Assembly: GCA_002369515.1 (NCBI GenBank)
Contig: DFFM01000018.1
Coordinates: forward strand, 86,668 to 150,667
Direction of reading: 5' to 3'
Length of the DNA: 64,000 nt
From: Prevotella sp. UBA3776
GTDB taxonomy: Bacteria; Bacteroidota; Bacteroidia; Bacteroidales; Bacteroidaceae
The notes under the pieces: generated by a model
The model's database searches: none
Seen by the model: the letters and a program-made list of their open reading frames with translations, nothing else
Told to the model about the DNA's origin: nothing
Shown here: piece by piece, positions 8,291 through 16,498 of the stretch
Layout: each line of letters begins with the position of its first letter
How positions within the stretch are numbered: position 1 is the first letter of the stretch
Program-made: the position numbers and the translations under genes

Positions 8291-8410
8291 ATCTCCCGAG
8301 AAAAGAAAACCATCTCCCGACAATAATTTTGTATCTCCTGACAATAAAAAAATATCTCCCGACGTTACGAACAGATTTTCTAGAGAATTTGAGCATAGCG
8401 TCGGGAGATA
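8291..8410 (+). repeat. REP-like array: four 21-bp-phased ATCTCCCGA repeats plus an inverted copy
   Basis: ATCTCCCGA occurs at 8291-8299, 8312-8320 and 8354-8362, with a one-base variant (ATCTCCTGA) at 8333-8341. The starts are exactly 21 bp apart, about two helical turns. The fourth copy extends to TATCTCCCGACG (8353-8364) and pairs with an inverted copy CGTCGGGAGATA at 8399-8410, giving a 12-bp stem around a 34-nt loop. The array begins 5 bp after the natural stop of the RAYT gene. The same 12-mer recurs at 63894-63905. RAYTs are known to process REP sequences next to their own gene, so this is most likely its cognate REP cluster. Confidence 0.8.
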
Positions 8411-8582
8411 AAAACGAGAAACAAAACAAGGGCTTTTTAATGCACGGCCCGGTGACTTTCATGTTGCGTTTCGGCATTCTTTGGAGCGCGGCACTGTAGA
8501 GTTTTTTCTCCTTATTTTTTGTTGAAAACGCTAAGTGTTACAAATGAGCATGAAAGTATCAAGGTTTCTTGTTTTTTTTTTG

Positions 8583-8590
8583 TTATTTTG
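8583..8590 (+). promoter_or_regulatory. Possible -7 element upstream of the mannan cluster
   Basis: TTATTTTG lies 41 nt before the GH5 start and is a one-mismatch version of TAnnTTTG. It is the best promoter candidate in 8412-8630, an A/T-rich region with no other recognisable element and no regulator gene. Confidence 0.4.
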
Positions 8591-8630
8591 CAACGTGAAA
8601 ATATGTTTATACCTTAATAATTAAAGTGAT

Positions 8631-9911
8631 ATGCGAAAATTATTTTTGCTGATGGTTATGATAGTATCGGCATCGGCAGCCAATGCCCAGTTTGTGAAGA
8701 TGAAGAACGGGCACTTTGTGCGCGACGGCAAACCCTACTACTACGTGGGCACCAATTTCTGGTACGGAGCCATTCTGGCGAGCAACGGTCAGGGCGGCGA
8801 CCGCAAGCGTCTGCACCGCGAGCTTGACCGCATGAAGTCCATGGGCATTGACAATCTGCGCATTCTTGTGGGCAGCGACGGCGAGCGCGGTGTGCAGGCT
8901 TCGAAGGTGGAGCCCACGCTGCAAATCAAGCCCGGCGTGTATAACGACTCCATTCTCGACGGACTGGACTATCTGCTCTACGAAATGCAGAAACGCAAGA
9001 TGGTGGCTGTGCTCTATCTGAACAACTCGTGGGAGTGGAGTGGGGGCTACAGCTTCTACCTCACCCACGCTGGCGTGAAGAATGTTCCCACGCCGCAGGA
9101 GGCGGGCTATCCGGCTTTCATGAACTTCATGGCGCAATATGCCACCAACAAACGGGCTCACCAGCTGTTCTACAACTATGTGCGGTTCATTCTCACGCGC
9201 ACCAACCGCTACACGGGCAAGAAATACAAGGACGACCCCGCCATCATGTCGTGGCAGATAGGCAACGAGCCGCGTGCCTTCAGCAAGGAGGCGCTGCCCG
9301 CCTTCCGCAAGTGGATTGGCGAGGCAGCCGCCCTCATCCGCTCGCTGGACCGCAACCATCTCATCAGCATCGGCAGCGAGGGGGCTTGGGGCTGCGAGAA
9401 CGACTACACGACGTGGGAGCGCATCTGCGCCGACCGCAACGTGGACTACTGCAACGTCCATCTGTGGCCCTACAACTGGAGCTGGGCGCGCAAGGACCAT
9501 TTGTGGGACGACCTGGAGCGCAGCTGCCAGAACACCAAGGAGTACATCGACAAGCACCTGGCCATCTGCGCGCGGCTGAAGAAGCCGCTGGTGATGGAGG
9601 AGTTCGGCTATCCGCGCGACGATTTCAAGTATGCGCTGGGCACACCCACCCGTGCGCGCGACGCATATTATAAATATGTGTTCTCGCTGGTGGCCGACAA
9701 CGCCGAGTCGGGTGGCTATTTTGCCGGTTGCAACTTCTGGGGATGGGGCGGCTACGCACAGCCCCGCCACGAGCAGTGGCAGGTGGGCGACGACTATTGT
9801 GGCGACCCGTCGCAGGAGGCCCAGGGCCTGAACTCGGTGTTCTCGGGCGACGAGAGCACACTGCAGGTGGTGAAAGAGCAGGTTGACAGGATGAGGAAGA
9901 TTACTGAATAA
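8631..9911 (+). CDS. Beta-mannanase, glycoside hydrolase family 5 (GH5_7-like)
   Basis: This secreted endo-enzyme cleaves beta-1,4-mannan backbones. The 426-residue protein has a signal peptide (cleavage near ANAQ, residue 20) and a single (beta/alpha)8 domain that opens with FVRDGKPYYYVGTNFWYG, typical of GH5_7. The acid/base is Glu213 in WQIGNEPRAF and the nucleophile is Glu324 in VMEEFGYPRDD. SWEWSGGYSFYL and HLWPYNWSW supply aromatic subsite residues. There is no lipobox, so it is probably periplasmic or exported. It is the first gene of a same-strand cluster with an esterase, a GH26, a phosphorylase, a transporter and an epimerase, which together fix the substrate as beta-mannan. Confidence 0.9.
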   Translation: MRKLFLLMVMIVSASAANAQFVKMKNGHFVRDGKPYYYVGTNFWYGAILASNGQGGDRKRLHRELDRMKSMGIDNLRILVGSDGERGVQASKVEPTLQIKPGVYNDSILDGLDYLLYEMQKRKMVAVLYLNNSWEWSGGYSFYLTHAGVKNVPTPQEAGYPAFMNFMAQYATNKRAHQLFYNYVRFILTRTNRYTGKKYKDDPAIMSWQIGNEPRAFSKEALPAFRKWIGEAAALIRSLDRNHLISIGSEGAWGCENDYTTWERICADRNVDYCNVHLWPYNWSWARKDHLWDDLERSCQNTKEYIDKHLAICARLKKPLVMEEFGYPRDDFKYALGTPTRARDAYYKYVFSLVADNAESGGYFAGCNFWGWGGYAQPRHEQWQVGDDYCGDPSQEAQGLNSVFSGDESTLQVVKEQVDRMRKITE

Positions 9912-9941
9912 CAAATAATGATAAAAGATTTTGCAAGCCAT

Positions 9942-11228
9942 ATGAGGAAGAACATTTTATTGGCGCTGCTGTTGGCAGCCGTAGTGCAGCTTCATGCACA
10001 GATTCGTGGCAACAACATCCAGGTGTTGGTGCAGCCCGACCACAAGGACTGGACCTATCGTGTGGGCGAAGAAGCTTCGTTCACGGTGAGTGTGCTCAAG
10101 TCGGGCACGTTGCTCGACGGAGTGAAGGTGGATTATCAGGCCGGTCCCGAGATGTATCAGGACGCGAAGAAGAGCGTCACCCTGAAAGACGGAACGCTGA
10201 AGCTCTCGGGCACCATGAGCAAGCCCGGCTTCTACCGGGTGGATGTGACCGCCCACGTGGACGGCAAGGACTACAAGGGTGCCTGCGGTGCAGCCTTCTC
10301 GCCCGAACAGCTGGAGCCCTCGACGGTCATGCCCAAGGACTTCTTTGACTTCTGGCAGAATGCCATCCAGGAGGCGCGCAAGGTTGACCTCGACCCCACC
10401 AAGCGCCTGTTGCCCGAGCGGTGTACCAAGGACGTGAACGTCTATGAAGTGAGTTTCCAGAACGTGCGTTGGGGCAGCCGCACCTACGGCATACTCTGCG
10501 TACCCGTAAAGGAGGGCCGCTATCCTGCGCTGCTTCGGGTGCCCGGTGCCGGTGTGCGCCCCTATGGCGGCGATGTCTATACAGCCTCGCGGGGAGCCAT
10601 CACGCTTGAGATTGGCATCCACGGCATACCGGTCACCATGGACCAGTACATCTACGACAACCTGAACAACGGCGCGCTCAGCGGCTACTGGAACTTCGGC
10701 AGCGACAACCGCGACGAGAGCTACTACAAGCATGTGGTCATCGGCTGCATCCGTGCGCTCGACTACATAGCCGACTACACCCCCTGGAACAACAAGGAAC
10801 TGGGCGTGACGGGCAGCAGCCAGGGAGGCTTCCTGACGCTGGCCACCGCCGGACTGGACGATCGCATCACCTTCTATGCCCCCGTGCATGCCGCCCTGTG
10901 CGACCACACCAACTCGCTGCGCGGCGTTGCCTGCGGATGGCCCCACTACTTCTACTGGAACAAGGGCAAGGGCATGGAAAAGAACATTGAGTGCTCGCGC
11001 TACTACGACGGCGTGAACTTCGCCCGTTTCATCAGCGACCACCAGAAAGGCTGGTTCTCGTTCGGCTACAACGACGACGTGGTGCCTCCCACCACCGCCT
11101 GGGCCACCTACAACGTGGTGAGTGGCCTCAAGGAAATCTCTCCCTACCAGGCCACATGGCACTTCTGGCATCAGGAGCAGTGGGACGAATGGGAAGCGTG
11201 GCTTCTGAAACAAATGAACATCAAATAA
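9942..11228 (+). CDS. Acetyl esterase, CE7/AXE1-like
   Basis: The protein removes O-acetyl groups from plant polysaccharides or oligosaccharides. Starting at the ATG at 9942 it is 428 residues with a signal peptide (MRKNILLALLLAAVVQLHAQ). An in-frame ATG at 9918 would add 8 residues. An N-terminal beta-sandwich-like region (about residues 20-120) precedes an alpha/beta-hydrolase domain of the acetyl-xylan esterase family, with the nucleophile Ser in GVTGSSQGGFLTLA, RVPGAGVRPYGGD near the oxyanion region, and a probable catalytic Asp in FGYNDDVVPP. It begins about 30 nt after the GH5 gene. In this setting it most likely deacetylates acetyl-mannan so the mannanases can act. Confidence 0.87.
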   Translation: MRKNILLALLLAAVVQLHAQIRGNNIQVLVQPDHKDWTYRVGEEASFTVSVLKSGTLLDGVKVDYQAGPEMYQDAKKSVTLKDGTLKLSGTMSKPGFYRVDVTAHVDGKDYKGACGAAFSPEQLEPSTVMPKDFFDFWQNAIQEARKVDLDPTKRLLPERCTKDVNVYEVSFQNVRWGSRTYGILCVPVKEGRYPALLRVPGAGVRPYGGDVYTASRGAITLEIGIHGIPVTMDQYIYDNLNNGALSGYWNFGSDNRDESYYKHVVIGCIRALDYIADYTPWNNKELGVTGSSQGGFLTLATAGLDDRITFYAPVHAALCDHTNSLRGVACGWPHYFYWNKGKGMEKNIECSRYYDGVNFARFISDHQKGWFSFGYNDDVVPPTTAWATYNVVSGLKEISPYQATWHFWHQEQWDEWEAWLLKQMNIK

Positions 11229-11247
11229 AAACAACAGCAATCACGAC

Positions 11248-12363
11248 ATGAAGAATCTATTGATGACAGCAATGGTAGCAGCAGCGATAGTTGGCTGCTC
11301 GACACAGAAAGCAGAGACCGAAACGACCGGCGCTCAGCAGTTGGCTGCACGTCTCGACAGTCTGCAACAGAAAGGCATCATGTTTGGCCATCAGGACGAC
11401 CCGTTCTACGGTCTGACGTGGGAGTATCAGAACGACAGCAGCGACGTGAAGAACGTATGCGGCGACTATCCCGCCATCATGGGCTTCGAGTTGGGCGGCA
11501 TCGAGATGGGCGAAGCCAAGAGCCTGGACAGTGTGCCCTTCACGCGCATCACGCAGGAAATCATCAACCACTACAACCGTGGCGGCATCATCACCATCAG
11601 CTGGCACCCGCGCAACCCTGTGACCACCATCGACGGTGGAGGCCCCGCAGGCCAGAAATTTCCCGAGGGTACGGCGTGGGACGTGACCGACTCAACGGTG
11701 GTGAAGAAGATTCTGCCCGGCGGCGAATACCACGCGAAGTTCCAGACCTGGATGCAGCGTCTGAGCGACTTCCTGGCCACGCTCAAGACCGCCGACGGCA
11801 AGAAGATACCCGTCATGTTCCGTCCTTGGCACGAGAACAGCGGCTCTTGGTTCTGGTGGGGCGAGAAACTCTGCACCGTGGATGAATACAAGGCTCTCTG
11901 GAACCTGCTGCAGGACAAACTGAAGGCCGACGGTTTCGACAACCTCGTGTGGGCCTATTCGCCCGGCTGCCAAGACGGCCTCACGCCCGAGCGACTGCTC
12001 GACCGCTATCCCGGCGACGACCGTGTGGATATGCTTGGACTGGACGGATACCAGTGGAAACCCGAAGAAAAAGACGCTTTCGTGGCTCGCACCAAACAGA
12101 ATCTGGAGGTGCTCTGCAAGGTGGCCAAGGAGCATGGCAAGATTGCTGCCCTGACCGAGTGTGGCATGAAAAACCTGACGCAACCCGACTGGTGGACGAC
12201 GACACTGCTGCCCGCCGTGAAGGATTACCCCATCAGCTACCTGCTGGTTTGGCGCAATTACAAGGACGAGTGGTTCGGCCCGTCGCCCTCGAAGCCCGAC
12301 GCTGCTTACTTCAAGGAGTTCTTTGCCGACGAAAAGACTCTTTTCCTGAACGATATCAAATAA
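11248..12363 (+). CDS. Beta-mannanase, glycoside hydrolase family 26, lipoprotein
   Basis: This enzyme hydrolyses beta-1,4-mannan, often releasing mannobiose. The 371-residue protein has a lipoprotein signal peptide (AAAIVGC, Cys17) and a GH26 (beta/alpha)8 domain. It shows GIMFGHQDDPFYGLTW, ISWHPRNPVTT, the acid/base Glu196 in MFRPWHENSGSWFWWG, and the nucleophile Glu304 in ALTECGMKN. Lipidation suggests attachment to the outer membrane. It starts 19 nt after the esterase gene. In Bacteroides fragilis a GH26 of this kind feeds mannobiose to an epimerase/phosphorylase pair like the one encoded downstream here. Confidence 0.92.
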   Translation: MKNLLMTAMVAAAIVGCSTQKAETETTGAQQLAARLDSLQQKGIMFGHQDDPFYGLTWEYQNDSSDVKNVCGDYPAIMGFELGGIEMGEAKSLDSVPFTRITQEIINHYNRGGIITISWHPRNPVTTIDGGGPAGQKFPEGTAWDVTDSTVVKKILPGGEYHAKFQTWMQRLSDFLATLKTADGKKIPVMFRPWHENSGSWFWWGEKLCTVDEYKALWNLLQDKLKADGFDNLVWAYSPGCQDGLTPERLLDRYPGDDRVDMLGLDGYQWKPEEKDAFVARTKQNLEVLCKVAKEHGKIAALTECGMKNLTQPDWWTTTLLPAVKDYPISYLLVWRNYKDEWFGPSPSKPDAAYFKEFFADEKTLFLNDIK

Positions 12364-12379
12364 AAAAACAAATCATAAT

Positions 12380-13546
12380 ATGACAGATTTTGCTAAGAGA
12401 GTGGAGGCACTGCGTGCCCACCACGAGGAGTTGCTCACACGCAAGAACGAACCTGCAGAATGGGGCAACGGTATTTATGACAAGTGGAAGAACCCTATCC
12501 TCACCGCCGAACATACACCGCTGGAGTGGCGCTATGACTTCTGCGAACAGGACAATCCCTACCTGATGCAGCGCATCATGATGAACGCCACGCTCAATAG
12601 TGGCGCCATCAAGTGGGGCGACAAGTACGTGCTCATCGTGCGCGTCGAAGGAGCCGACCGCAAGAGTTTCTTCGCCGTGGCCGAAAGCCCCAACGGAGTA
12701 GATAACTTCCGTTTCTGGGACGAGCCCATCACCATGCCCGACGACGTGATTCCCGCCACCAACATCTACGACATGCGCGTCACCCGCCATGAGGACGGCT
12801 GGATTTACGGTGTGTTCTGCGCCGAGCGCCACGACGACTCTCAGCCCGGCAATCTGAGCGCAGCCACGGCCACGGCCGGCATCGCCCGCACCAAGGACCT
12901 GAAGACGTGGGAGCGGCTGCCCGACCTGAAAACCCAGAGCCAACAGCGCAACGTGGTGCTCCATCCCGAGTTTGTGGATGGCAAGTATGCCTTCTACACC
13001 CGCCCGCAAGACGGATTCATCGACACCGGCAGCGGCGGCGGCATCGGTTGGGCGCTGGTTGATGACATCACCCACGCCGAGGTGAAGGAGGAGAAAATCA
13101 TCAACGCCCGCCACTACCACACCATTACCGAGGTGAAGAACGGCGAAGGCCCGCACCCCATCAAGACTCCGAAGGGATGGTTGCACCTGGCCCATGGCGT
13201 ACGTGCCACGGCCGACGGTCTTCGCTACGTGCTCTACATGTACATGACCGCTCTGGACGACCCCACGCGCGTCATTGCCCAGCCCGGCGGCTTCTTCCTC
13301 GTGCCGCAAGGCGACGAGTATCTGGGCGACGTGATGAACGTGGCCTTCGCCAACGGTTGGATAGCCGACGAAGACGGACGGGTGTTCATCTACTATGCCT
13401 CGGCCGACACCCGCATGCACGTGGCCACATCTACCATCGACAAACTCATCGACTACTGCATGAACACCCCCGAAGACGGCCTGTTCACCGCCGCTAGCGT
13501 GGAAACCATCAAGAAACTCGTGGCCAAAAACAAAAATAACAAGTAA
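12380..13546 (+). CDS. 4-O-beta-D-mannosyl-D-glucose phosphorylase, GH130
   Basis: This cytoplasmic enzyme phosphorolyses mannosyl-beta-1,4-glucose to alpha-mannose-1-phosphate and glucose. The 388-residue protein has no signal peptide. It shows GH130 five-bladed propeller features (NSGAIKWGDKYVLIVRVEGAD, RFWDEPITMP, GWLHLAHGVRATADGLRY, VMNVAFANGWIADEDGRVFI) and the usual family length. Distinction from mannan-oligosaccharide or N-glycan GH130 phosphorylases rests on context: a cellobiose-2-epimerase-type gene, which makes mannosyl-glucose from mannobiose, is two genes downstream. It lies 16 nt after the GH26 gene. Confidence 0.92.
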   Translation: MTDFAKRVEALRAHHEELLTRKNEPAEWGNGIYDKWKNPILTAEHTPLEWRYDFCEQDNPYLMQRIMMNATLNSGAIKWGDKYVLIVRVEGADRKSFFAVAESPNGVDNFRFWDEPITMPDDVIPATNIYDMRVTRHEDGWIYGVFCAERHDDSQPGNLSAATATAGIARTKDLKTWERLPDLKTQSQQRNVVLHPEFVDGKYAFYTRPQDGFIDTGSGGGIGWALVDDITHAEVKEEKIINARHYHTITEVKNGEGPHPIKTPKGWLHLAHGVRATADGLRYVLYMYMTALDDPTRVIAQPGGFFLVPQGDEYLGDVMNVAFANGWIADEDGRVFIYYASADTRMHVATSTIDKLIDYCMNTPEDGLFTAASVETIKKLVAKNKNNK

Positions 13547-13551
13547 AAAAA

Positions 13552-13582
13552 TTTGAGTAGTTGGAAATTATGATTACCTTTG
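13552..13582 (+). promoter_or_regulatory. Internal promoter TTTG-N19-TACCTTTG before the transporter
   Basis: TTTG (13552-13555) and TACCTTTG (13575-13582) are separated by exactly 19 nt, the Bacteroidetes consensus layout. They lie just after the GH130 stop and 52 nt before the transporter ATG. The transporter and epimerase can therefore probably be transcribed independently of the upstream hydrolases. Confidence 0.75.
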
Positions 13583-13634
13583 TGCAATCCAATGGTTTCC
13601 AATTACTCATTTTTTATTGATACAAACAACAATC

Positions 13635-14978
13635 ATGGCAAGTCTTAAAGAAAAAATCGGCTATGCACTTGGTGATGCAGCGGCCGGTGGTATTACCTGG
13701 AAAATCATGTCGATTGCTTTTCCGCTTTTCTTCACCAATGTGTTTGGCCTCACCGTGGCCGACACCGCAACGCTGATGCTCATTGCACGTATGTTCGACG
13801 TGGTGACCGATCCCCTGATGGGGTCGTTGGCCGACCGCACTCAGTCGCGCTGGGGCACCTATCGCCCGTGGCTCATCTTCGGTGCCGTACCCTTGGGACT
13901 CATTTTCGCCCTGCTGCTCTATACCCCCGACTTCGGCCCCGTGGGCAAACGTATCTATGCCTACACCATGTATTTGCTGATGATGGTGGTCTATACCGCG
14001 GTCAACGTGCCTTACGGTTCATTGCTGGGCGTGATGACGAGCGATGACAACGAGAAAAACCAGTTCTCGTCGTTCCGCATGGTGGGTGCCTATGCCATGG
14101 GATTCGTCACGTTGCTCTCGTTCCCCTATCTGCAGAAGATGGTGGGCGGCACCGAGGCTCACCAGTATGCCGTCTTGGGTGCCGGTTTCGGCGTGGTGGC
14201 CGCTGCTGGCACACTGGCCTGCGGCTTGCTCACCAAGGAGCGCCTGAAGCCCGTGCGCGCCGAGAAATTCTCGTTCAAGCCCTTTGCCGACCTGTTCAAG
14301 AACAAACCCTGGATCTACCTGACGCTCATCGGCATTTGCACCAACTTCTTCAACGGCTTCCGCTATGCTGTGGCCGGCTATCTGATAGAGTACTGTCTGC
14401 ACGGCGACGTTACCGTGAGCGGTCTCATCATCAACTACACCGTGTTCATGACCTTCGGCGAGGTGACCTGCATGATCTTCGGTGGCGTTTCGCCCAAGTT
14501 CACCCAGTGGGTGGGCTCCAAGGCCAAGGCCTTCACTTGGGCTGCCATCATTTGCTTCGTGTTCTCGGTGGCCTTCTTCTTCGTGCCCATGGATCCCGCC
14601 TACATCTGGGTGATGGTGGCTCTGGTGATTCTCACTTCCATCGGCATTGGCCTCTACTCGCCGCTGTTGTGGTCGATGTATGCCGACGTGGCCGACTATG
14701 CCACTGAGAAGAACGGTGTCAGCTCAACTGGCCTCATCTTCTCTTCGGGCACCATGGCCCAGAAGTTCGGCACCGCCATCAGCGGTTCGCTGGTGGCTTT
14801 GTTCCTGGGTTTCTCGGGCTTCATCTCGGGCACCGACGAAGCTACGGGCCAAACCGTCATCACCATCACCAACGAGGAGTCGGTGAGACAGATGATTTGG
14901 TCGCTGTTCTCGTTGTTCCCCGCAGTGATAGCTCTGATTATCGTGTTCCTGATTTACAAATACCCCATCAAGAAGTAA
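13635..14978 (+). CDS. GPH-family (MFS) glycoside:cation symporter, probable mannobiose importer
   Basis: This is a 447-residue inner-membrane protein with about 12 hydrophobic helices. The N-terminal GYALGDAAAGGITWKI and the loop FDVVTDPLMGSLADRTQSRW are hallmarks of the glycoside-pentoside-hexuronide family, and KNGVSSTGLIFS-type loops occur near the C-terminus. I start it at the ATG at 13635. An in-frame TTG at 13617 lies upstream without supporting context. Its place between the GH130 phosphorylase and the 2-epimerase, as in the B. fragilis mannan operon, makes beta-1,4-mannobiose the likely substrate. The epimerase gene starts 3 nt after its stop, so they are translationally coupled. Confidence 0.88.
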   Translation: MASLKEKIGYALGDAAAGGITWKIMSIAFPLFFTNVFGLTVADTATLMLIARMFDVVTDPLMGSLADRTQSRWGTYRPWLIFGAVPLGLIFALLLYTPDFGPVGKRIYAYTMYLLMMVVYTAVNVPYGSLLGVMTSDDNEKNQFSSFRMVGAYAMGFVTLLSFPYLQKMVGGTEAHQYAVLGAGFGVVAAAGTLACGLLTKERLKPVRAEKFSFKPFADLFKNKPWIYLTLIGICTNFFNGFRYAVAGYLIEYCLHGDVTVSGLIINYTVFMTFGEVTCMIFGGVSPKFTQWVGSKAKAFTWAAIICFVFSVAFFFVPMDPAYIWVMVALVILTSIGIGLYSPLLWSMYADVADYATEKNGVSSTGLIFSSGTMAQKFGTAISGSLVALFLGFSGFISGTDEATGQTVITITNEESVRQMIWSLFSLFPAVIALIIVFLIYKYPIKK

Positions 14979-14981
14979 ACG

Positions 14982-16262
14982 ATGAACGAAACCGTAAGAA
15001 AACTGAAAGCAGAGGTTCAGGATGTGTTGGAAAACAACATCCTGAACTTCTGGCTCAATAACATGCAGGACCGCGAAAACGGCGGTTTCTACGGGCGCAT
15101 CGACGGCCAAGGCCATTTGCATGCCGATGCTGAGAAAGGCGCCATTCTGAACGCCCGCATCCTGTGGTCGTTCTCCGCTGCCTACCGTGTGCTGCGCAAA
15201 CCCGAATATTTGGAGGCTGCCACCCGTGCCAAGGACTACATCGTCGAGCATTTCTTCGATTGGGAATATGGCGGCTGCTATTGGAGCCTCGACTGCAAAG
15301 GGCAGCCCAAGGACACCAAAAAGCAGTTCTACGCCATCGGCTTCATGATTTACGGCCTGTCCGAATATGCCCGCGCCACTGGCGACCGCGAGGCGCTCGA
15401 CTATGCCATTCAGCTCTACGAGTGCATCGAGGAGCATTCGCTCGACAAGCAGAACAATGGCTATATAGAAGCTTGTACCCGCGAGTGGGGCGTAATCGGC
15501 GACATGCGGCTCTCGGAGCTTGACGCCAACTACCCCAAGTCGCAGAACACCCACTTGCACATCATTGAGCCTTACACCAATCTCTACCGCTGTCTGAAGG
15601 AAATGCAGGCAGCCCAATCGTGCGACTACGTGCCGGCCATCGGCTCGGTGCTGCCCGTGGGCGTCACCGTTCCGCAGGAAACCGTCCTTCGCATTGAGGA
15701 CTCGCTGCGCAACCTCATCTACATCTTCACCGACAAGATTCTGAACCCCGAAACCCACCATCTCGACCTGTTCTTCGACATGGACTGGACGCGCCAGGCT
15801 GGCCGATTGGAGAGCTACGGTCACGACATCGAGTGTTCGTGGCTGATGCACGAGGCTGCGCTGGTGCTGGGCGACGCCGCCGTGCTCGAGAAGATGGAAC
15901 CCATTGTGCAGATGGTGGCCAAAGCCAGCGAGAAAGGGCTGAACGAAGACGGTTCGATGGTTCACGAGGCCAACCTCGATACGGGACATGTTGACAGCGA
16001 CTTGCACTGGTGGGTGCAGGCCGAGAATGTGGTGGGCTGGGTGAACATCTATCAGTATTTCGGCGACGAATCCGCATTGGAAAAAGCCGTTCGCTGCTGG
16101 CAGTACATCAAAGACCAACTCATCGACTGGCAGGGAGGCGAGTGGCACTGGAGCCGCCACAAAGACGGCACGCTCAATCTTGATGACGACAAGGCCGGTT
16201 TCTGGAAATGCCCCTATCACAACAGCCGCATGTGTCTGGAGCTGATGGAAAGAGAATTCTGA
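14982..16262 (+). CDS. Cellobiose/mannobiose 2-epimerase (AGE superfamily)
   Basis: This cytoplasmic enzyme epimerises the reducing-end sugar, here probably mannobiose to mannosyl-glucose for the GH130 phosphorylase. The 426-residue protein has the (alpha/alpha)6-barrel pattern of the N-acylglucosamine 2-epimerase superfamily. Motifs include FWLNNMQDRENGGFYGRIDG, GAILNARILWSFSAAYR, YGHDIECSWLMHEAA and DLHWWVQAENVVGW, which carry the conserved Arg and His residues of cellobiose 2-epimerases. It ends at the usual family length and is followed by a long terminator hairpin. It is the last gene of the mannan cluster. Confidence 0.92.
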   Translation: MNETVRKLKAEVQDVLENNILNFWLNNMQDRENGGFYGRIDGQGHLHADAEKGAILNARILWSFSAAYRVLRKPEYLEAATRAKDYIVEHFFDWEYGGCYWSLDCKGQPKDTKKQFYAIGFMIYGLSEYARATGDREALDYAIQLYECIEEHSLDKQNNGYIEACTREWGVIGDMRLSELDANYPKSQNTHLHIIEPYTNLYRCLKEMQAAQSCDYVPAIGSVLPVGVTVPQETVLRIEDSLRNLIYIFTDKILNPETHHLDLFFDMDWTRQAGRLESYGHDIECSWLMHEAALVLGDAAVLEKMEPIVQMVAKASEKGLNEDGSMVHEANLDTGHVDSDLHWWVQAENVVGWVNIYQYFGDESALEKAVRCWQYIKDQLIDWQGGEWHWSRHKDGTLNLDDDKAGFWKCPYHNSRMCLELMEREF

Positions 16263-16321
16263 GTGTACCCAGCTTTTCTCATTGCTAGATAACAGAGAAA
16301 AACCGGGAGAACAAAGAAGAC

Positions 16322-16384
16322 AAAAACAAAGAAAACCGGGAAAACAGAGCAAGAGCGCTTGTTTTCCCGGTTTTCTTTGTTTTT
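16322..16384. terminator. Long bidirectional terminator between the epimerase gene and prs
   Basis: Bases 16322-16346 and 16360-16384 are perfect reverse complements (25 bp) around a 13-nt loop. The core CCGGG is flanked by A and T runs, so it can terminate convergent transcription from both sides. A further copy of AACCGGGAGA lies just upstream (16301-16310) and TCCCGGTTCTC just downstream, so the hairpin sits in a wider imperfect inverted repeat. Confidence 0.88.
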
Positions 16385-16498
16385 CCCGGTTCTCTCGGAA
16401 AAGCCCGACGAGGATTCCTGTCGGTGGGCATTAATTGCTTGGAAAGCTTTCCTATCGGCGGCTATTACAGTTTGGAAAGCCTTGTAAATGCGTTTTTG

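Noticed and set aside
8291-8362. Possible CRISPR array
   Set aside because: Repeats are only 9 bp with 12-bp spacers, far below CRISPR sizes, and there are no cas genes in the window.
8287-8411. C-terminal extension of the transposase reading KPSPEKRKPSP through the repeats
   Set aside because: The periodic Ser-Pro pattern is simply the 21-bp repeat read in frame after a frameshift. The alternative frame gives a family-like C-terminus and stops before the repeats.
14724-16352. 542-codon minus-strand frame antisense to the epimerase gene
   Set aside because: It runs antisense through a well-supported epimerase and into the terminator hairpin. Composition is that of a shadow frame.
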